Positions 23,797 through 37,928 are shown, counted from the stretch's first letter. The stretch is 64,000 nt of DNA from Acanthacorydalis orientalis (GCA_034766995.1 CM068320.1:4902501-4966500), one strand, 5' to 3'. Numbers and translations: made by a program. The notes: a model not told the origin generated them from the letters alone.

Positions 23797-24792
23797 TAGA
23801 TGTCTTATAGTATATAAGACATCTGACTATACTGACTATTTATTGATACTTTCAAAGTCAACGTATAATATGGAAATTATAGAATTAGAAGGATTACAAG
23901 AATTTTATAAGAAGTGGTATTTGAATGGGTATTATACAAGCAGAAAATAATTAGAGTTAATCAACACACTATTGAAAATATAAAAGAATATATCTAAGTA
24001 TGAATTATATGTTCTAAAAATAGACGTTGTTTCAAAATATATTGATTGAGAGATAAATATTCAATTAGTTCAGTTAAAAATTAATTTATAAGCATAAAAC
24101 TTCCATGTTGATTTTATTTTGAAAACGTTCGAAGCTATTATCAACTTATCTTAACTTAAGGGAAAGACATTTGTGATTTAGATGATTTTTTTTAAAAAAA
24201 TCATTACAGTTACAGCAAATTTTAAATTGATTTTCAGATGTTGTAAAGTTAACACCGTGTTGGATCATATTATTAGAACTAGAACAATAATTTGTAGAAG
24301 CTTACATATTATGAAATGCGATAACAACTCCTTGTATTGAGAGGAGGCACGATTTTTCAAAAAGAACTGTTACTATTTGGGATGGGTTTTAAAATTGGAA
24401 ACAAAATACAAGCGTTTAATTTGAATAGTTAATATAAAGAGAACTTATAGTAGTATTAAAAATATTAAAAGAAAAATAATATAATATAATTATAAAATAT
24501 TTTAAAGGTATTCAGGAGAAAATGTTAAATGAGAGAATAGAAAATACTGAGATTTATATCGTAACCAAATAGAAATGAAAGAAATGAAATAAGAAGAAAT
24601 ATTTTATCTCCTTTGTCGAAATTTTTAATGTAGAAAAGATAGGTGAAATCAAAACTATATATAAATATATGAATTGTTGAAGAGGGGAAACTAGACCAGG
24701 ATAATGGGTCGCAGAAAGCATTTAGGACTGATGAATTTTACAGATTTGAAGAGGTTGGGCAAAACGATCGTTAATTATGCATCAACCTAATA
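23797..24792. other. A+T-rich spacer, no gene recognised
   Basis: No transposon end or coding signal is identified. Confidence 0.5.
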
Positions 24793-25548
24793 TTAGGGTG
24801 TAACATATGAAATTTTGGAATTTGTAAATGAGAACTAAAACGCAATATTTTTAACAACACAAAATATATTTAATCAAAATAAGCTCCCTCAGTTTCAACG
24901 GTCTTCTGTCAATGAGAAACTAGATTGTTTATCCCATTTTTATAAAAATCGACATTTTTAGAGCTTATAAAGTCTTCGAATCCTTGAATCACTTCTGTTT
25001 TGGTTCGGATTTTTTTATTTCTTAAATAATATTCCATGGGGCGAAAAAGATGATAGTCAGTAGTCAGTGAAAGATCTGGTAAATAAGGAAGATGTGGTAA
25101 AATTTCATAATTGAATGAATTTAATTTGGAAATTGTGATTCGAGATGTGTGTGGTCGAGCATTGTCTTGCAATAGTATTGGCTCATATCTATTGATTTGC
25201 ATTGGTTGTTTTGTTTTTAATTTTTCATTCATATTGTCGATTTCACAATAATATGAATCAGTCGCAATTTCTTCGCCGGGTTTTAAAAAGAATGATAGAT
25301 TATTCTTTTATTTGTCCACCACACAGTAATCATAATTTTTTTTTCGGTGTAATGACGGCTTCGGTACGTATCCTGGAGCTACATTTACTTTTAACCATTG
25401 TCCAGATATTTTTTCTGTTATCACACAGAATCCAATTTTCATCACAAGTAATGATTCGATTTAAAAATGGCGTTTTATCATTTCGAATCATCAATGAAGA
25501 ACATACCTCTAAGCGTCTCAGTTTCTGATCATCTGTCAATTTATACAC
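24793..25548 (-). mobile_element. 5'-truncated mariner (cecropia-like)
   Basis: A TA duplication remnant lies at 24791-24792, followed by the 3' end TTAGGGTGTAACATATGAAA. The opposite end is lost at about 25548, where the transposase breaks off after its helix-turn-helix and unrelated repeat DNA begins. The TTAGG..TACATATGAAATT style of terminus is that of cecropia-type mariners. Confidence 0.75.
24870..25548 (-). pseudogene. Mariner transposase C-terminal two-thirds, broken
   Basis: It begins inside the linker with LTDDQKLRRLEVCSSLMIRN. The first catalytic motif is intact (IITCDENWILCDNR). A frameshift in an A-run near 25336 moves the frame. The second motif LLQDNARPH is intact, and the third region reads PYLPDLSLTTDYHLF with one extra Thr, so the spacing is 35 instead of 34. 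The end is WQKTVETEGAYFD, stop at 24870-24872. The N-terminal DNA-binding half is missing. It differs clearly from the family M copies and from the 13-kb mariner. Confidence 0.85.
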
Positions 25549-25563
25549 CTGTTATGTATCCAT

Positions 25564-25621
25564 CTGTACTTGTTTATAAATGTGTCACACTTCTGTACTT
25601 ATCTATAAATGTGTCACGGTC
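25564..25621. repeat. 29-bp tandem duplication
   Basis: CTGTACTT.T.TATAAATGTG followed by TCAC occurs twice with a 29-bp period, immediately beyond the truncated mariner. Confidence 0.75.
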
Positions 25622-25778
25622 TGACTAATGAAATTTCAACTGACCTCGTCGATATCTAAGTTATGCATCCGTCTTAATCAAAATGTTCTCACGTTTCTGT
25701 CGTGATCTCTGTGTTCACACGCTTGAATAAAATGCAATTTCGTCATTTAGAACAGTATATGAACGGTAGTTGAGATCT
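25622..25778. other. Unclassified repeat-like sequence
   Basis: More mixed base composition than the surroundings. Together with 25779-26100 it may belong to one unclassified repeat or LTR. No coding region is recognised. Confidence 0.35.
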
Positions 25779-25962
25779 CATAAGAGAGTATTCCCAGCGT
25801 GAGCGTACATGCTCGGTGCTCATGGGAAGCAATGGCCCTTCAGGCCTGCGCTGTTATTCAAGTTCATAAATCATAAGTCAGTATTCCGAGCGTGAGCGTA
25901 CATGCTCGGTGCTCATGGAGGGCGGGGGCCCTTCAGGCCTGCGCTGTTATTCGGGTTCATAA
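25779..25962. repeat. 92-bp GC-rich tandem duplication
   Basis: Two units, from 25779 and 25871, share GCGTGAGCGTACATGCTCGG, TGCTCATGG, GCCCTTCAGGCCTGCGCTGT and TATTC..GTTCATAA. GAGC-gtacat-GCTC within the unit can fold as a small hairpin. G+C is much higher than in the flanks. Confidence 0.9.
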
Positions 25963-25964
25963 TT

Positions 25965-26100
25965 CAAGTTATAATTCAAGTTACAATCAAGTTACAATCA
26001 TGTAACAAATCAAGTTACAATCAAGTTACAATCATGTAACTATCAAGTAACTATCAAGTAAAAGTAAATCAAAAATCATGTAACAATCAAAAGTCAGTCA
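25965..26100. repeat. CAAGTTACAAT minisatellite
   Basis: About ten degenerate copies of (AT)CAAGTTACAAT / CATGTAACAAT / CAAGTAACTAT follow directly after the 92-bp repeat. Confidence 0.88.
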
Positions 26101-29038
<2,938 letters not shown>

Positions 29039-29612
29039 TTCGGTTGGTAGGAAACTAATTTCGGTTTTTGTTTTCTGCTTTCTAACCTTAAATTGTTTCA
29101 ATTGTAGTGTCATTTCATCGTGTTCATGTTTATATCATTTTAAAATGCATTTTTTAGTTTGTCTTTTGGTAACATCGATTTGGATTTTATTATTAATTTT
29201 ACTTCAAATTGGGTTATTGAATTAAAGATTGAAAAGAAAAAAATAAGAGCAATTTTTGTATGATTTCAAAACGGGTGGTAAAGTAGCAAAAATGCTCGTT
29301 AACTAAACAATGTTTTTGATGTGGGTACTGTTAAGAAACGTACGGTTCAATGGTGGTTCCAAAAATTTCGTTCTGAGGATGAGAGCCTTGAAGATGAAAA
29401 ATGTAATGGGTTTTTTTCTTCAGTTCATAACCAACAACTGAAGGCTTTAGTTGAACCAAGATCAGGAACAACAATTCTAGAGCTGACACACATGTTAGGC
29501 GCTAGTCATCCAACAGTTCTAGACAACTTAAAACAGCCAGAAAAATAAAAAAAGCTGTAAATGTATATGAATTTGATGGTCATAAAACTCAATTATTTTT
29601 CTGTCAACCTAA
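29039..29612 (+). mobile_element. Internally deleted mariner (574 bp), family M
   Basis: TA duplications lie at 29037-29038 and 29613-29614. The ends are TTCGGTTGGTAGGAAACTAA and, reverse complemented, TTAGGTTGACAGAAAAATAA. The plus strand retains IEKKKIRAIFV and KRTVQWWFQKFRSEDESLED ... LTHMLGASHPTVLDNLKQ, i.e. both helix-turn-helix motifs, and then jumps to the 3' untranslated end. No catalytic residues remain. Confidence 0.88.
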
Positions 29613-30384
29613 TATAAATACAACATACTTATGGCACTGAGCATAAACTCACTTTCAGAAATAAAAATTTGTTCAACTCACAAAAAAGTGAAATCATCTG
29701 ATCAAAAATGTTCAATACTTAATTATTTATGGCTTTTGATTGTTTCTTATGGGAATTAAAATGTTAATGCTGTCATTTTCAGGATGCTTAAGTGAATAAA
29801 ACTTTTTTAAATTATTTTTTTTTCTATGTCACTAATTTTTATATCTAGAGATCTTTTTTTTGTTACTAGGAACTACTCTTTCATATTTCTGTTGGTTTAC
29901 CTGTGTTAATTTACTGTTTAAAAAAAGAAATTGTTTGAAGGGCATTGAAATGTTTTTCGAGCACTTGTAGTTGAAAGTAAAGTTAATATATGATAGATTG
30001 TTTCCAAATGACTACGTTTTTTATCAAGATCTGTGGAAATAATTCTGAAAACAACGTTTACTCTTGACCAAAATTATCTGTTGATCGCATATGAGATATT
30101 CAAACGTAGATTAAATGAAAAAAGTTTATTTTAGTTTTATATAATTAAAAATGTTTTACAATTTATAAATGCATAAATGGAATTAAAAAATAATTGAACA
30201 ATATTCATTTTATTTATATTTGCATTCTATGAAGAAATAAATGTGTGTGAAAATAATTATGAAAATATTTATGAAACGTATTTATCATATCATAGAATTA
30301 TGTCTTGTGAATCACAAAGAAGAAATGCTATTGAAAAAGATTTATTGCTAATTTTTCTCTCAAATTGTTGATACAAAGTTAATA
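29613..30384. other. A+T-rich spacer, no gene recognised
   Basis: Nothing recognisable is seen. Confidence 0.5.
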
Positions 30385-30477
30385 TTAAGTTGTTGCAAAA
30401 ATAATTGTGGTTTTTACATATAAAAATAAAGACCATTCACCTGACCACATTTATTCCAACGGGAAACAAGTGTTTTA

Positions 30478-31210
30478 TTCCTATAAGATAGAATTCTGGA
30501 GTCCTGAATTAACGAATTCGTCGAAAGCACCATGAGTTGATGCTTGAACTTTTGAAAACCTTCACTCGTAGGAAATTGCTCAATTTTTTAAAAAAAATGA
30601 TAATCTGTCGCAGACAGGTCCGGAGAATAATATGGGTGAGGTAAGGTTTCATAAACCAATTCAGTTAATTTTTTTAGTCATTTGTGAGACGTGTGATCTG
30701 GTGTTACCATGAAGAAGAATTGGTCCTCTCTGATTGACTAATGCTGGTTGTAAACAATGCAACTTCTCATGCAATTTTTTAATTTTCTGACAATATTTTT
30801 CTGCTGTTATTGTTTCACCAGCACTTAAGAAAATGTAGTGAATGATTCCTACAAGATAAATTCTGGAGTTCTGGAATTAACTAATTCATCGAAAGCACTT
30901 TGAGCTGATGTTTAATTTTTGAAAACCTTCTCTAATAGGAAATTACTCAAATGTTTAAAAAAAATAATAATCTGTTTGAGACAGATCCGGAGAATAAGGT
31001 AAATGAGGTAAGGTTTTATAACCCAGTTCATTTAATTTTCTTATAGTCATTTGTGAATCGTGTGGTCGATCATGAAGAAGAATTGGTCTTCTTCGATTGA
31101 CTAATGCTGAGCGTAAACGATGGTACTTCTCATGCATTTTTTCAATTTCCTGACAATTGTTTTATGCTGTTATTGTTTCACCAGCCTTTAAGACGTTGTA
31201 GTGAATTATG
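30478..31210 (-). repeat. ~368-bp direct duplication inside a mariner
   Basis: ATTCCTA.AAGATA.AATTCT begins both units, which run through the region for the last two catalytic motifs and back to a GTTTCACCAGC(A/C)..TAAGA segment. Both copies have drifted, so the duplication is not recent. Confidence 0.88.
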
Positions 31211-31760
31211 CCACTGGCCGAGCACCAAACAGTGACCATTGTCTTTTTTTATGAAGTTTTGATTTAGGAAACTGTTTTGGTGCTCCTCCTCGGTCTAGCG
31301 ACTGTGATTAACGTTTACGATTATTGTAGAGAATTCACTTTTCATCGCATGTGATAATGAGATCAAGAAATGGAACATTTTTATTAGACAAAAAAAGCTC
31401 AGAGCAGACTTCGTATCGCCTAATTGCTTGTTGTTCGTTTAGTTCATACGGAACCTATTTATCCAGCTTTTTTGTTTTTCCAATCAAGCTCAAATATAGA
31501 ACAACTGTTGAATGATCAACATTGAGTTGTTCTTCCATCTCCCGAGTTGTTTTACGTGGGTCCGCTTCAATAATGGTTTTTAAAGATTTTTTGTCTATAG
31601 CTAAAGGACGTCCATGACCCCCTTCATCATCAAGGATTTCGTTTCTATTACGTAATTTTTGGAATCAGTGGTTGAGCTGTACGTTCACTAATTGACTCCT
31701 CATCAGAAACAAATTTGATATTCCGCACAGTTTCTGATGATTTACGTCCCAATTTAGACT
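30490..31760 (-). pseudogene. Mariner transposase pseudogene with duplicated C-terminus
   Basis: Read leftwards from 31.76 kb: an HTH region with RTAQHWFQKLRNRNEI, then DDEGGHGRPLAIDKKSLKTI, DPRKTTREMEEQLNVDHSTV, LIITCDEKWIL (first catalytic Asp kept), TMVTVWCSASGIIHYN, then MHEKYHRLRSALVNRRRPIL. The second motif is damaged: LLHDRPHDSQM lacks the Asn-Ala after Asp. The third is kept (PYSPDLSQTDYYFF). The C-terminal segment then occurs a second time with other lesions (LLHGNTRSH, Asp to Gly). Stops and shifts occur throughout. The peptides listed are pieced from different frames. Confidence 0.8.
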
Positions 31761-32164
31761 AATGTAACAAAATCACACGAATTTTTTTTCTATGATTAAT
31801 TTAATAGGTTATATCCAACAATACTAAAGAATGAAAAAAACAGACATAAATTGAAATCAGTAGTGCTAATTTTATTGTTTACAGTGGTACATCACATGAC
31901 TGTAACAAAAGTTAATGGTAACTAGAAAAATCGGTACTAAACTTAAAATGATAAAACCTGCAATTATCTTTGCACCATCCTAATAATTAGAATAAAATCC
32001 ACAGATGACTAAAACATGAAAATAACGTTTTGATTGTAATATAAAAAAAATATTATCTTCAATAATTTTTAGTTATTCTTTATATAAAAATTGAAGAATT
32101 GAGTAGTCATAAGAAAATATGTTTAATATGAGTTATATGTTAATTCTCTGATGACAAATATTAA

Positions 32165-32774
32165 CTCCTAACGGTCGAAAGGCCCCGCTACGGGGAAATC
32201 ACACTTATGGCATAGAAAACGAAAGGCCTTAATACGGGGACATGTAAAAAATTTAGTTTTCATTTCATTTAGTTACCATTGCAATAGTTTTTTTAAACAA
32301 ATATTGCCACTTATTACATTAGATAGTTGATCATGCACTGACAAGAAATATTTACAGTTATATAACGTTTTAAGATATGGATATTATGGCGTTTGCACAC
32401 CAGTTTCGTCGCAATGATATTCATTGTACTTTTGTTATTTAGAAGGTTACAACGTGTAAATATTACATATTTGTGATTTCCAAATTTCGAGTATTTTCAA
32501 TATTACAAGTGTTAGTTTATTTTTATAAAATAAATACACATAATCAAATTTTCAAATTATAAATCATGGAGGAAATATGTAAAGACATTGATTATGAAAC
32601 AAACAGCAGTGAAGACGAGTGGATGTCATGATAAATATCTTGAATTTATATCTAAATAAACCAGTTTCAATGTGTTATTTAATTTTTCATTCTTATAAAC
32701 TTTTATAAGCTTTCACCTAATTTTCTGTCGTCTTATGGTCGAGTATTACAAAAAGAGATCTCGACTGTTAAGGG
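32165..32774 (+). mobile_element. Internally deleted piggyBac-like element
   Basis: TTAA lies at 32161-32164 and 32775-32778. The left end CTCCTAACGGTCGA and the reverse complement of the right end CCCTTAACAGTCGA match at 11 of 14 positions. A subterminal motif, CGAAAGGCC...TACGGGGA, occurs twice near the left end. TTAA duplication plus CCC-type ends is the piggyBac signature. At 610 bp it cannot encode the transposase. Confidence 0.82.
32566..32631 (+). pseudogene. First codons of a piggyBac transposase
   Basis: A 21-codon frame starts MEEICKDIDYETNSSEDEW and then stops. The acidic Ser-Ser-Glu-Asp leader is typical of the start of piggyBac transposases. The remainder (DDD core and cysteine-rich tail) is deleted, and the sequence runs straight into the 3' terminal region. 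Confidence 0.6.
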
Positions 32775-32778
32775 TTAA

Positions 32779-33429
32779 ATTCTTGATACTATAAATATTA
32801 AAATAAAAGTGAAAAAAATATTAAAAAGTATAATATTTAAATATACATAAATTCACTACATTAAAAAAATATTTACATAGTTAGATTCTACAAAAAAATA
32901 ACAACACTTTTATATTAATTTTTCAGAATTGAAATAACCTCTCCATTATATTTAAAAGTACAGCAGTGACTTGTTTGATTGATTATTTCATGTTAGAGGT
33001 TAATAACTTTATCCATCGCAGATTAAATACATATATAATAGAAATCATTATTTATATACTTCCCGTTGAATCGTTTTTAATTTAAAGCTATGCAAATAAA
33101 TAAGGATTTAATGTATAAATTATATATTCGTAAGTGATGAAAAATTAATATTGAATTGTCCGAAAAATCTGTGCTATTTTCTAATAGACTTATTTTACGA
33201 TGGGATTTTAATATCATTGACATGAAAGTTATTTATTGATTTTATTTAGTAGAAGGGTTTTATGTTAAAAGAAATGTATATTATAATTTTAGGTAATTAG
33301 TTTTTGATATACAGAAAGAAAATTAAAACGAAGAACATTAAAAAATGCATTTATTATTTATCGTGTTTCAAAAAAATAATATAATGGTGTTATTGTATCA
33401 ATAAATGCGGAAAAATTTTATATTAGATT
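32779..33429. other. A+T-rich spacer, no gene recognised
   Basis: Nothing recognisable is seen. Confidence 0.5.
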
Positions 33430-34560
33430 TATTTGGTATTAAATTATTTTATATTCAATTGTATTTTAGTAGTTCCTCTTTTTAGTTGTTCGTTATTTTC
33501 AAAGCGTTGAAATGTGAGCCATTTCTTTAGGTGAAAGAACAGGTAGTAATTGCTTAGCGCGAGGTCGGAGATGTAGGGTGGGTGGTCAAAAATTTCCCCA
33601 TCCAAAAGTCTTGTAACATTTGAATAGTTCAAGTTACGGTATGGGATCATATATTGAGGACAGCAACTTATGCCTTGTGTTTTGAATGGAATATCTAAGT
33701 TTTCTCATCGTTTCACAATATCCATCAGCATTAATCATCACAACACGTTCAAGAAAATCAATAAACAAGAAGCTTTTTTTCATGACAGAAAATGGTGGCC
33801 ATGATTTTTCAGACCGAAGATACTTGCTTAAATTTGTTTACCTTCGGGGACGACGAATGGCGCTATTGAATTGACTGTTGATTTGATTCTTCGTTTATGC
33901 AGAATATCCTGGTCTAATCTCGGGTCACTATGTGACTAAAACAGCCGCCACCTTCATTTTCCTGGCGTTGCAAAAATTGGTTAGATGAATTCACACGTTT
34001 TTGCTTGTGTGAATCGGGTAACAATTCTGGTACTCATTTGGCATACAGTTATTTGTAGCCTAGCTTTTCACTCACAATATCATAAATCACTGAGCATGAA
34101 ATTTCCGGAAATTTAGTAGACAATTCTTGTAATATTTGAATAGTTCGAGATTGCGCCTTATTGTTCAAAAGCACAATCTTACTGAACAGAAATACACGTC
34201 TTTTTTCATCGTTTTACAACACGCCATTGCTTTGACTGTTACGTTCATTTGAAGTTTGTATAGGAAATCCAGGTCTCATCTCCAGTAACAGCGTGACTAA
34301 AAAAGTCGTCCCATTCATTTTCGTGAGGTTGGAAAAAATGGTTAGCTGAATCCACAAATTTCTGCTTGCGAGCATTGGTCAACATTTTTAGTACCCAACA
34401 GCACAGTTTTTTGTAGTCTGACTTTTTTGTCACAATGTCATCAATGACTGACTGTGAAACTTCTACAAATTTAATAGACAATTGTGAAATTGTGAAACGA
34501 CGATTTTTCCAAATTTTCGACAAAATAGTTGATGGCTAACCTATAAAACTATTGAGCATA
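33430..34560 (-). mobile_element. Mariner relic with internal duplication
   Basis: Minus-strand transposase sequence runs from 34523 to about 33440. About 290 bp (34225-34510) recurs as 33865-34150, a constant offset of about 360 bp. Clear terminal repeats were not identified at either side, so the outer limits are approximate. Confidence 0.7.
33444..34523 (-). pseudogene. Mariner transposase pseudogene
   Basis: The right part reads RRFTISQLSIKFVEVSQSVI, YKKLCCWVLKMLTNARKQKF, then HAVTGDETWISYTN, with an intact first catalytic motif. The sequence then restarts from the same helix-turn-helix linker in a second, more decayed copy before continuing to KSFLFIDFLERVVMINADGY and CETMRKLRYSIQNTRHKL. 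The last part is FGWGNF, then (in another frame) DHPPYISDLALSNYYLFFHL, where the final catalytic Asp is Asn, followed by KWLTFQRFENNEQL. The ITGDETW/YTNPE wording separates this lineage from family M and from the 13- and 30-kb mariners. Confidence 0.78.
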
Positions 34561-34877
34561 TGTGATCTCATGATTCATGTTTAATTGGCGGTAATTACAA
34601 AACGGACATTACTTTAAAAACGCGCCTCGAAGATATTGCAACAAACACATTAGAACAGGACTATTTAATTGTAAATACCAACTGACAATATGGTGATTTA
34701 ATTCTGATGATTGTAAACATAGACATATAGACTGATAGTATCATATAAAAGTTCAAATATCTGTATTCCGAATAGAAGACTGAGTAAAAGGAAATCTATC
34801 CTATATCTAATCTATCCTATTAATATATCCTATATATAGGAAATATATCTAATCTATCCTATTTAGAATCTAAAAGG

Positions 34878-34879
<2 letters not shown>
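34561..34879. other. Spacer with local ATCTAATCTATCCTAT repeats
   Basis: At 34.79-34.87 kb the words CTATCCTAT and AATCTATCCTAT recur just before a TA tract. No gene is recognised. Confidence 0.5.
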
Positions 34880-34920
<41 letters not shown>

Positions 34921-34930
34921 CATACATATA
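34880..34930. repeat. (TA)n microsatellite
   Basis: TA tract with a trailing CATACATACATA, touching the left end of the Tc1 element. Confidence 0.96.
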
Positions 34931-35301
34931 ATGACCTCAAAAACCTTTCAAGAATTTTCGATTGGCGACAATTTAATCTAAAAATGAAGGATTACTTTAG
35001 GGAATTTCCGAATAACTTCATTGTTTACTAGATTGAGGCTACGTAGTTTGGCGGTGAAGAATTTTAGTCATTTTTTGTTATTAAAAATTATTTGCAATCG
35101 AAATATAGCAGAGATCGTAAACAGTTTTTTTGCGTGAAGGATTGTCAAATATTAAATTTTACCAAATAAATATTTTTAATATTTCTATTCTCAAAATTGT
35201 CTGGAAAATAATAGAGAAACAAGATAATAAATTTGATTTTCATTAAATCTGACAAAATAATTCTTTCTGGCTCTTAGAAATGAAAACGAAAAAGCATTAA
35301 T

Positions 35302-36321
35302 ATGAAAAAGGCAATTGCAACGGAAACTAAAAAGTCAGCTGCAGTCTGCCAAATAGTTTCTTTCTCCAGAGTTACGGGTTTGTATCAAAAATCAACAGAG
35401 AGTGAAAAATCTTTGTTGAGGTCAATAAATGAGGACGTTCATAAAAATTGACTACAAAGACTAAACGCAAAATTCGTCGCTTAATCTGCACAGAAGGATG
35501 ACAATTTATACAGGCTAACAACGTCTTTCGAAAGGACCTACAAATCAACGTTTGCAACTAGACAGTCAAGAATTGTCAAAAAAATCAAGATTAAAAGCTA
35601 AATAGAATCTAAAAAACTCCTTACTGACTAATACTCATAACAGAAAGCGGTTGAATTTTACAAAAAAATATAAACATTGGGACGCTGTTTATTGGAACCA
35701 AGTCGTTTCATTAGATTAGACTTAAATTAATTGTAAACACTCATATGGACGCGCATGGATTTGGATCAATCTCAAACGCAAGCTGGAGGAGCGAAATGTT
35801 ATGAAAACATTAAAGTTAGGAGGCGGGTCTTTGGTAGTTTGGGGTGGTTTCAAAGGCAATAAATTAGGGAACTTGCGTAGACTTCGAGGGATTATGAAAG
35901 CGGTGGATTACATAGAAATCGTTAGGGGTTCGTTTCTTCCAAGCATCGAAAAGTTTGGTGTGATCAAACAGATTTAGTATTAATGCAAATCAAAGACCAC
36001 TAACATACAGCTAAAGTTACGAAAAATTTCTTCCAAACGAACTGCATTGTTGTAATGGATTGGTTACTGCAGTCATCTGACTTAAACCCAATAAAAAACC
36101 TATGGACGATATTAAAATGAAAATTGTATACACCGGAGAAGTACCAAAAATTATTGATGAATTATGGAATAGAATCAATCAAGAGTAGAAAAGTAATAGT
36201 GAGAAAGCAGCATTGATTAATTTAATTTAATTAATTTATTAATAGTGAGAAAGGAGCATTGATTAATTTAATAGGTAGTATGCCAAAAATAATAGACACA
36301 GTTTTAAAAGCAAAAAAGTAA
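35302..36321 (+). pseudogene. Tc1-type transposase pseudogene (DD34E)
   Basis: From Met 35302, HTH-like sequence is followed by RPTNQRLQLDSQELSKKSRL and NRKRLNFTKKYKHWDAVYWN. The catalytic domain includes GRAWIWINLKRKLEERNVMK, TLKLGGGSLVVWGGFKGNKL and GIMKAVDYIEIVRGSFLPSI. The second catalytic position, MQD in active relatives, is MQI. The Glu of DLNPIENLW is Lys (DLNPIKNLW), 34 residues later, and the Glu following the first Asp is a stop. The frame ends VLKAKK at 36321. At least two of the three catalytic residues are lost, so it has long been inactive. Confidence 0.88.
36190..36274 (+). repeat. Short tandem duplication in the Tc1 pseudogene
   Basis: AATAGTGAGAAAG(C/G)AGCATT plus GATTAATTTAAT occurs twice about 45 bp apart, joined by TTAATTAATTTATT. 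It disrupts the C-terminal part of the transposase. Confidence 0.85.
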
Positions 36322-36568
36322 ACGAAGGCTACATGTTGTGCTGAGTTTCACAAAACAGCAAACAACGCGAACCAAAAAAGTGTTCACATACTAAGAAAGG
36401 TGATAGAATTTATAGAAGTAATGCCAGTGATATATTGAATATTTTTTTTTATTATTACATTGTATATAAAATTTAATAATGAATAAACAAATTAATATTT
36501 TTCTCTATATGCATCAAAATTCACATTTTTTTAAAAAATCACAATTTCGTAGACAGTTTTTTGGGTCA

Positions 36569-36571
<3 letters not shown>

Positions 36572-36619
<48 letters not shown>
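36572..36619. repeat. (TA)n microsatellite
   Basis: Pure TA tract beginning at the end of the Tc1 terminal repeat. Confidence 0.97.
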
Positions 36620-36622
<3 letters not shown>

Positions 36623-37792
36623 AATTAATTGGAAACAATAGTTTTATGGGGGTTTATAAAATACAGTTTTATTTTTTAATGTAATATGTATGTCAATATC
36701 TTTATAAGAAAAAATCGAATAAATTCAGTGTTGAAAATGTAAATTGTGTTTACTTAAGATAGAAAGCCAGATTTCATTTTTCACAAATGTTAATTCTCCA
36801 TCTTACTTATCAAAGCGTAATGTATTTTTTATCTGATCCCGTTGTATTTATATAAGTACTCTAATAAATTAAATGTTATTTAAGTAATAATGTTTATGTT
36901 ATCAATTTTTCATATAACAATTAAAATTTTGAATAAACTTCTAAAACCGACAGTATTTTATCCATAAATATTACATTTCGTACTTTCATATTTGTTTTAC
37001 TTGTTTGCATTCAAAACGAGACAGATATATAAGAAAAATATTTATATTCCTCTCAATGTTCTATTTGATTTTGTAGAATGATATTATCAGTCATTTTTTT
37101 TAATGTATGTGACTGAAAAAATGACTAGGTTGCGCATATAGTGCGTGCGAGAAGCGCAGCGATATGAAAAGCAACGAAATATGGGAATACAGAAGATAAA
37201 ATAACACACATGTGGACATAATATAAGAAAAATTATGCAAGAGCAGAACTTGATTTTGATGAGAGAAACGGAAAAGCTGATTATGTTCAGGTTTCTCTTG
37301 TAGTGAACTAGATATTTTATACTGTTTATATGATAAATTATATTTATTATTCTTTATTATAAAACTGTAAGCATTTCAGCATTGAAAATATTTTTTTAAT
37401 GATTTAAAAAGTTTTTTTAGTAGGCGTTTACAGTCTGACTTTTTATTTCTAGAGTAATCTAGGCATCAGTTAAGCGTTGGAGAACTTGCATTGAATGCAA
37501 TGGATGTTGAAAATAGTACAATTATTTGACACTTCCTTGCAGTACATAATGGAAAAAGAATAATTATGAGTTTCTTTTGATTCACCCATTAATGATCGAA
37601 TGCTCGAATATTAAAATTGAATTTATTTATTCGTTATATAAAAATGATATAAATATTATATATAGAATTAATCATTAAATATTGATATATAACATGAAAA
37701 TTAAAACATATTTCCATTTAAAATTAAGTAATTATCTCACAGTTTAATATTATTTTAAACCTTTTGTTTGTAGTAATTATTTGTGGTTAATA
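36620..37792. other. A+T-rich spacer, no gene recognised
   Basis: Nothing recognisable is seen. A small GC-richer patch (GTGCGTGCGAGAAGCGCAGCG near 37141) has no identifiable feature. Confidence 0.5.
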
Positions 37793-37928
37793 TTTTACGT
37801 AGTAGAAAATAATTGCGGTTTATGACCTTCAAATTCATATAAATTTTTCTCAGCTAATAAATAACTTTATTAAGTGAAGTAAGCACTATTAGAATCGACA
37901 CATTTTTTCCAATTAATAACAAGTTTAT

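Larger units (their letters stand above)
30385..31983 (-). mobile_element. Mariner with internal tandem duplication (1.6 kb)
   Basis: TA duplications lie at 30383-30384 and 31984-31985. The ends are TTAAGTTGTTGCAAAAATAA and, reverse complemented, TTAGGATGGTGCAAAGATAA, the TTAGGTTGGTGCAAAA style known from Hsmar1/MADE1-type mariners. It is about 300 bp longer than normal because 30478-30845 is repeated as 30846-31210. Confidence 0.85.
34931..36571 (+). mobile_element. Tc1/Bari-like element
   Basis: The right end, reverse complemented, is CAGTGACCCAAAAAACTGTC. The left end TGACCTCAAAAACCTTTC is a weaker partner. The length of about 1.6 kb and internal position of the transposase fit Bari-like Tc1 elements. 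(TA)n lies directly at both ends. Confidence 0.72.

Noticed and set aside
25779..26100. CRISPR-like array
   Set aside because: Units are directly tandem without unique spacers, and the context is eukaryotic transposon DNA.
32779..33429. Promoter, tRNA or snRNA genes in the spacers generally
   Set aside because: I looked for tRNA-like A/B boxes and cloverleaf GC stems and for rRNA-like GC-rich blocks in the spacers and saw none. A tRNAscan/Infernal run would settle it.
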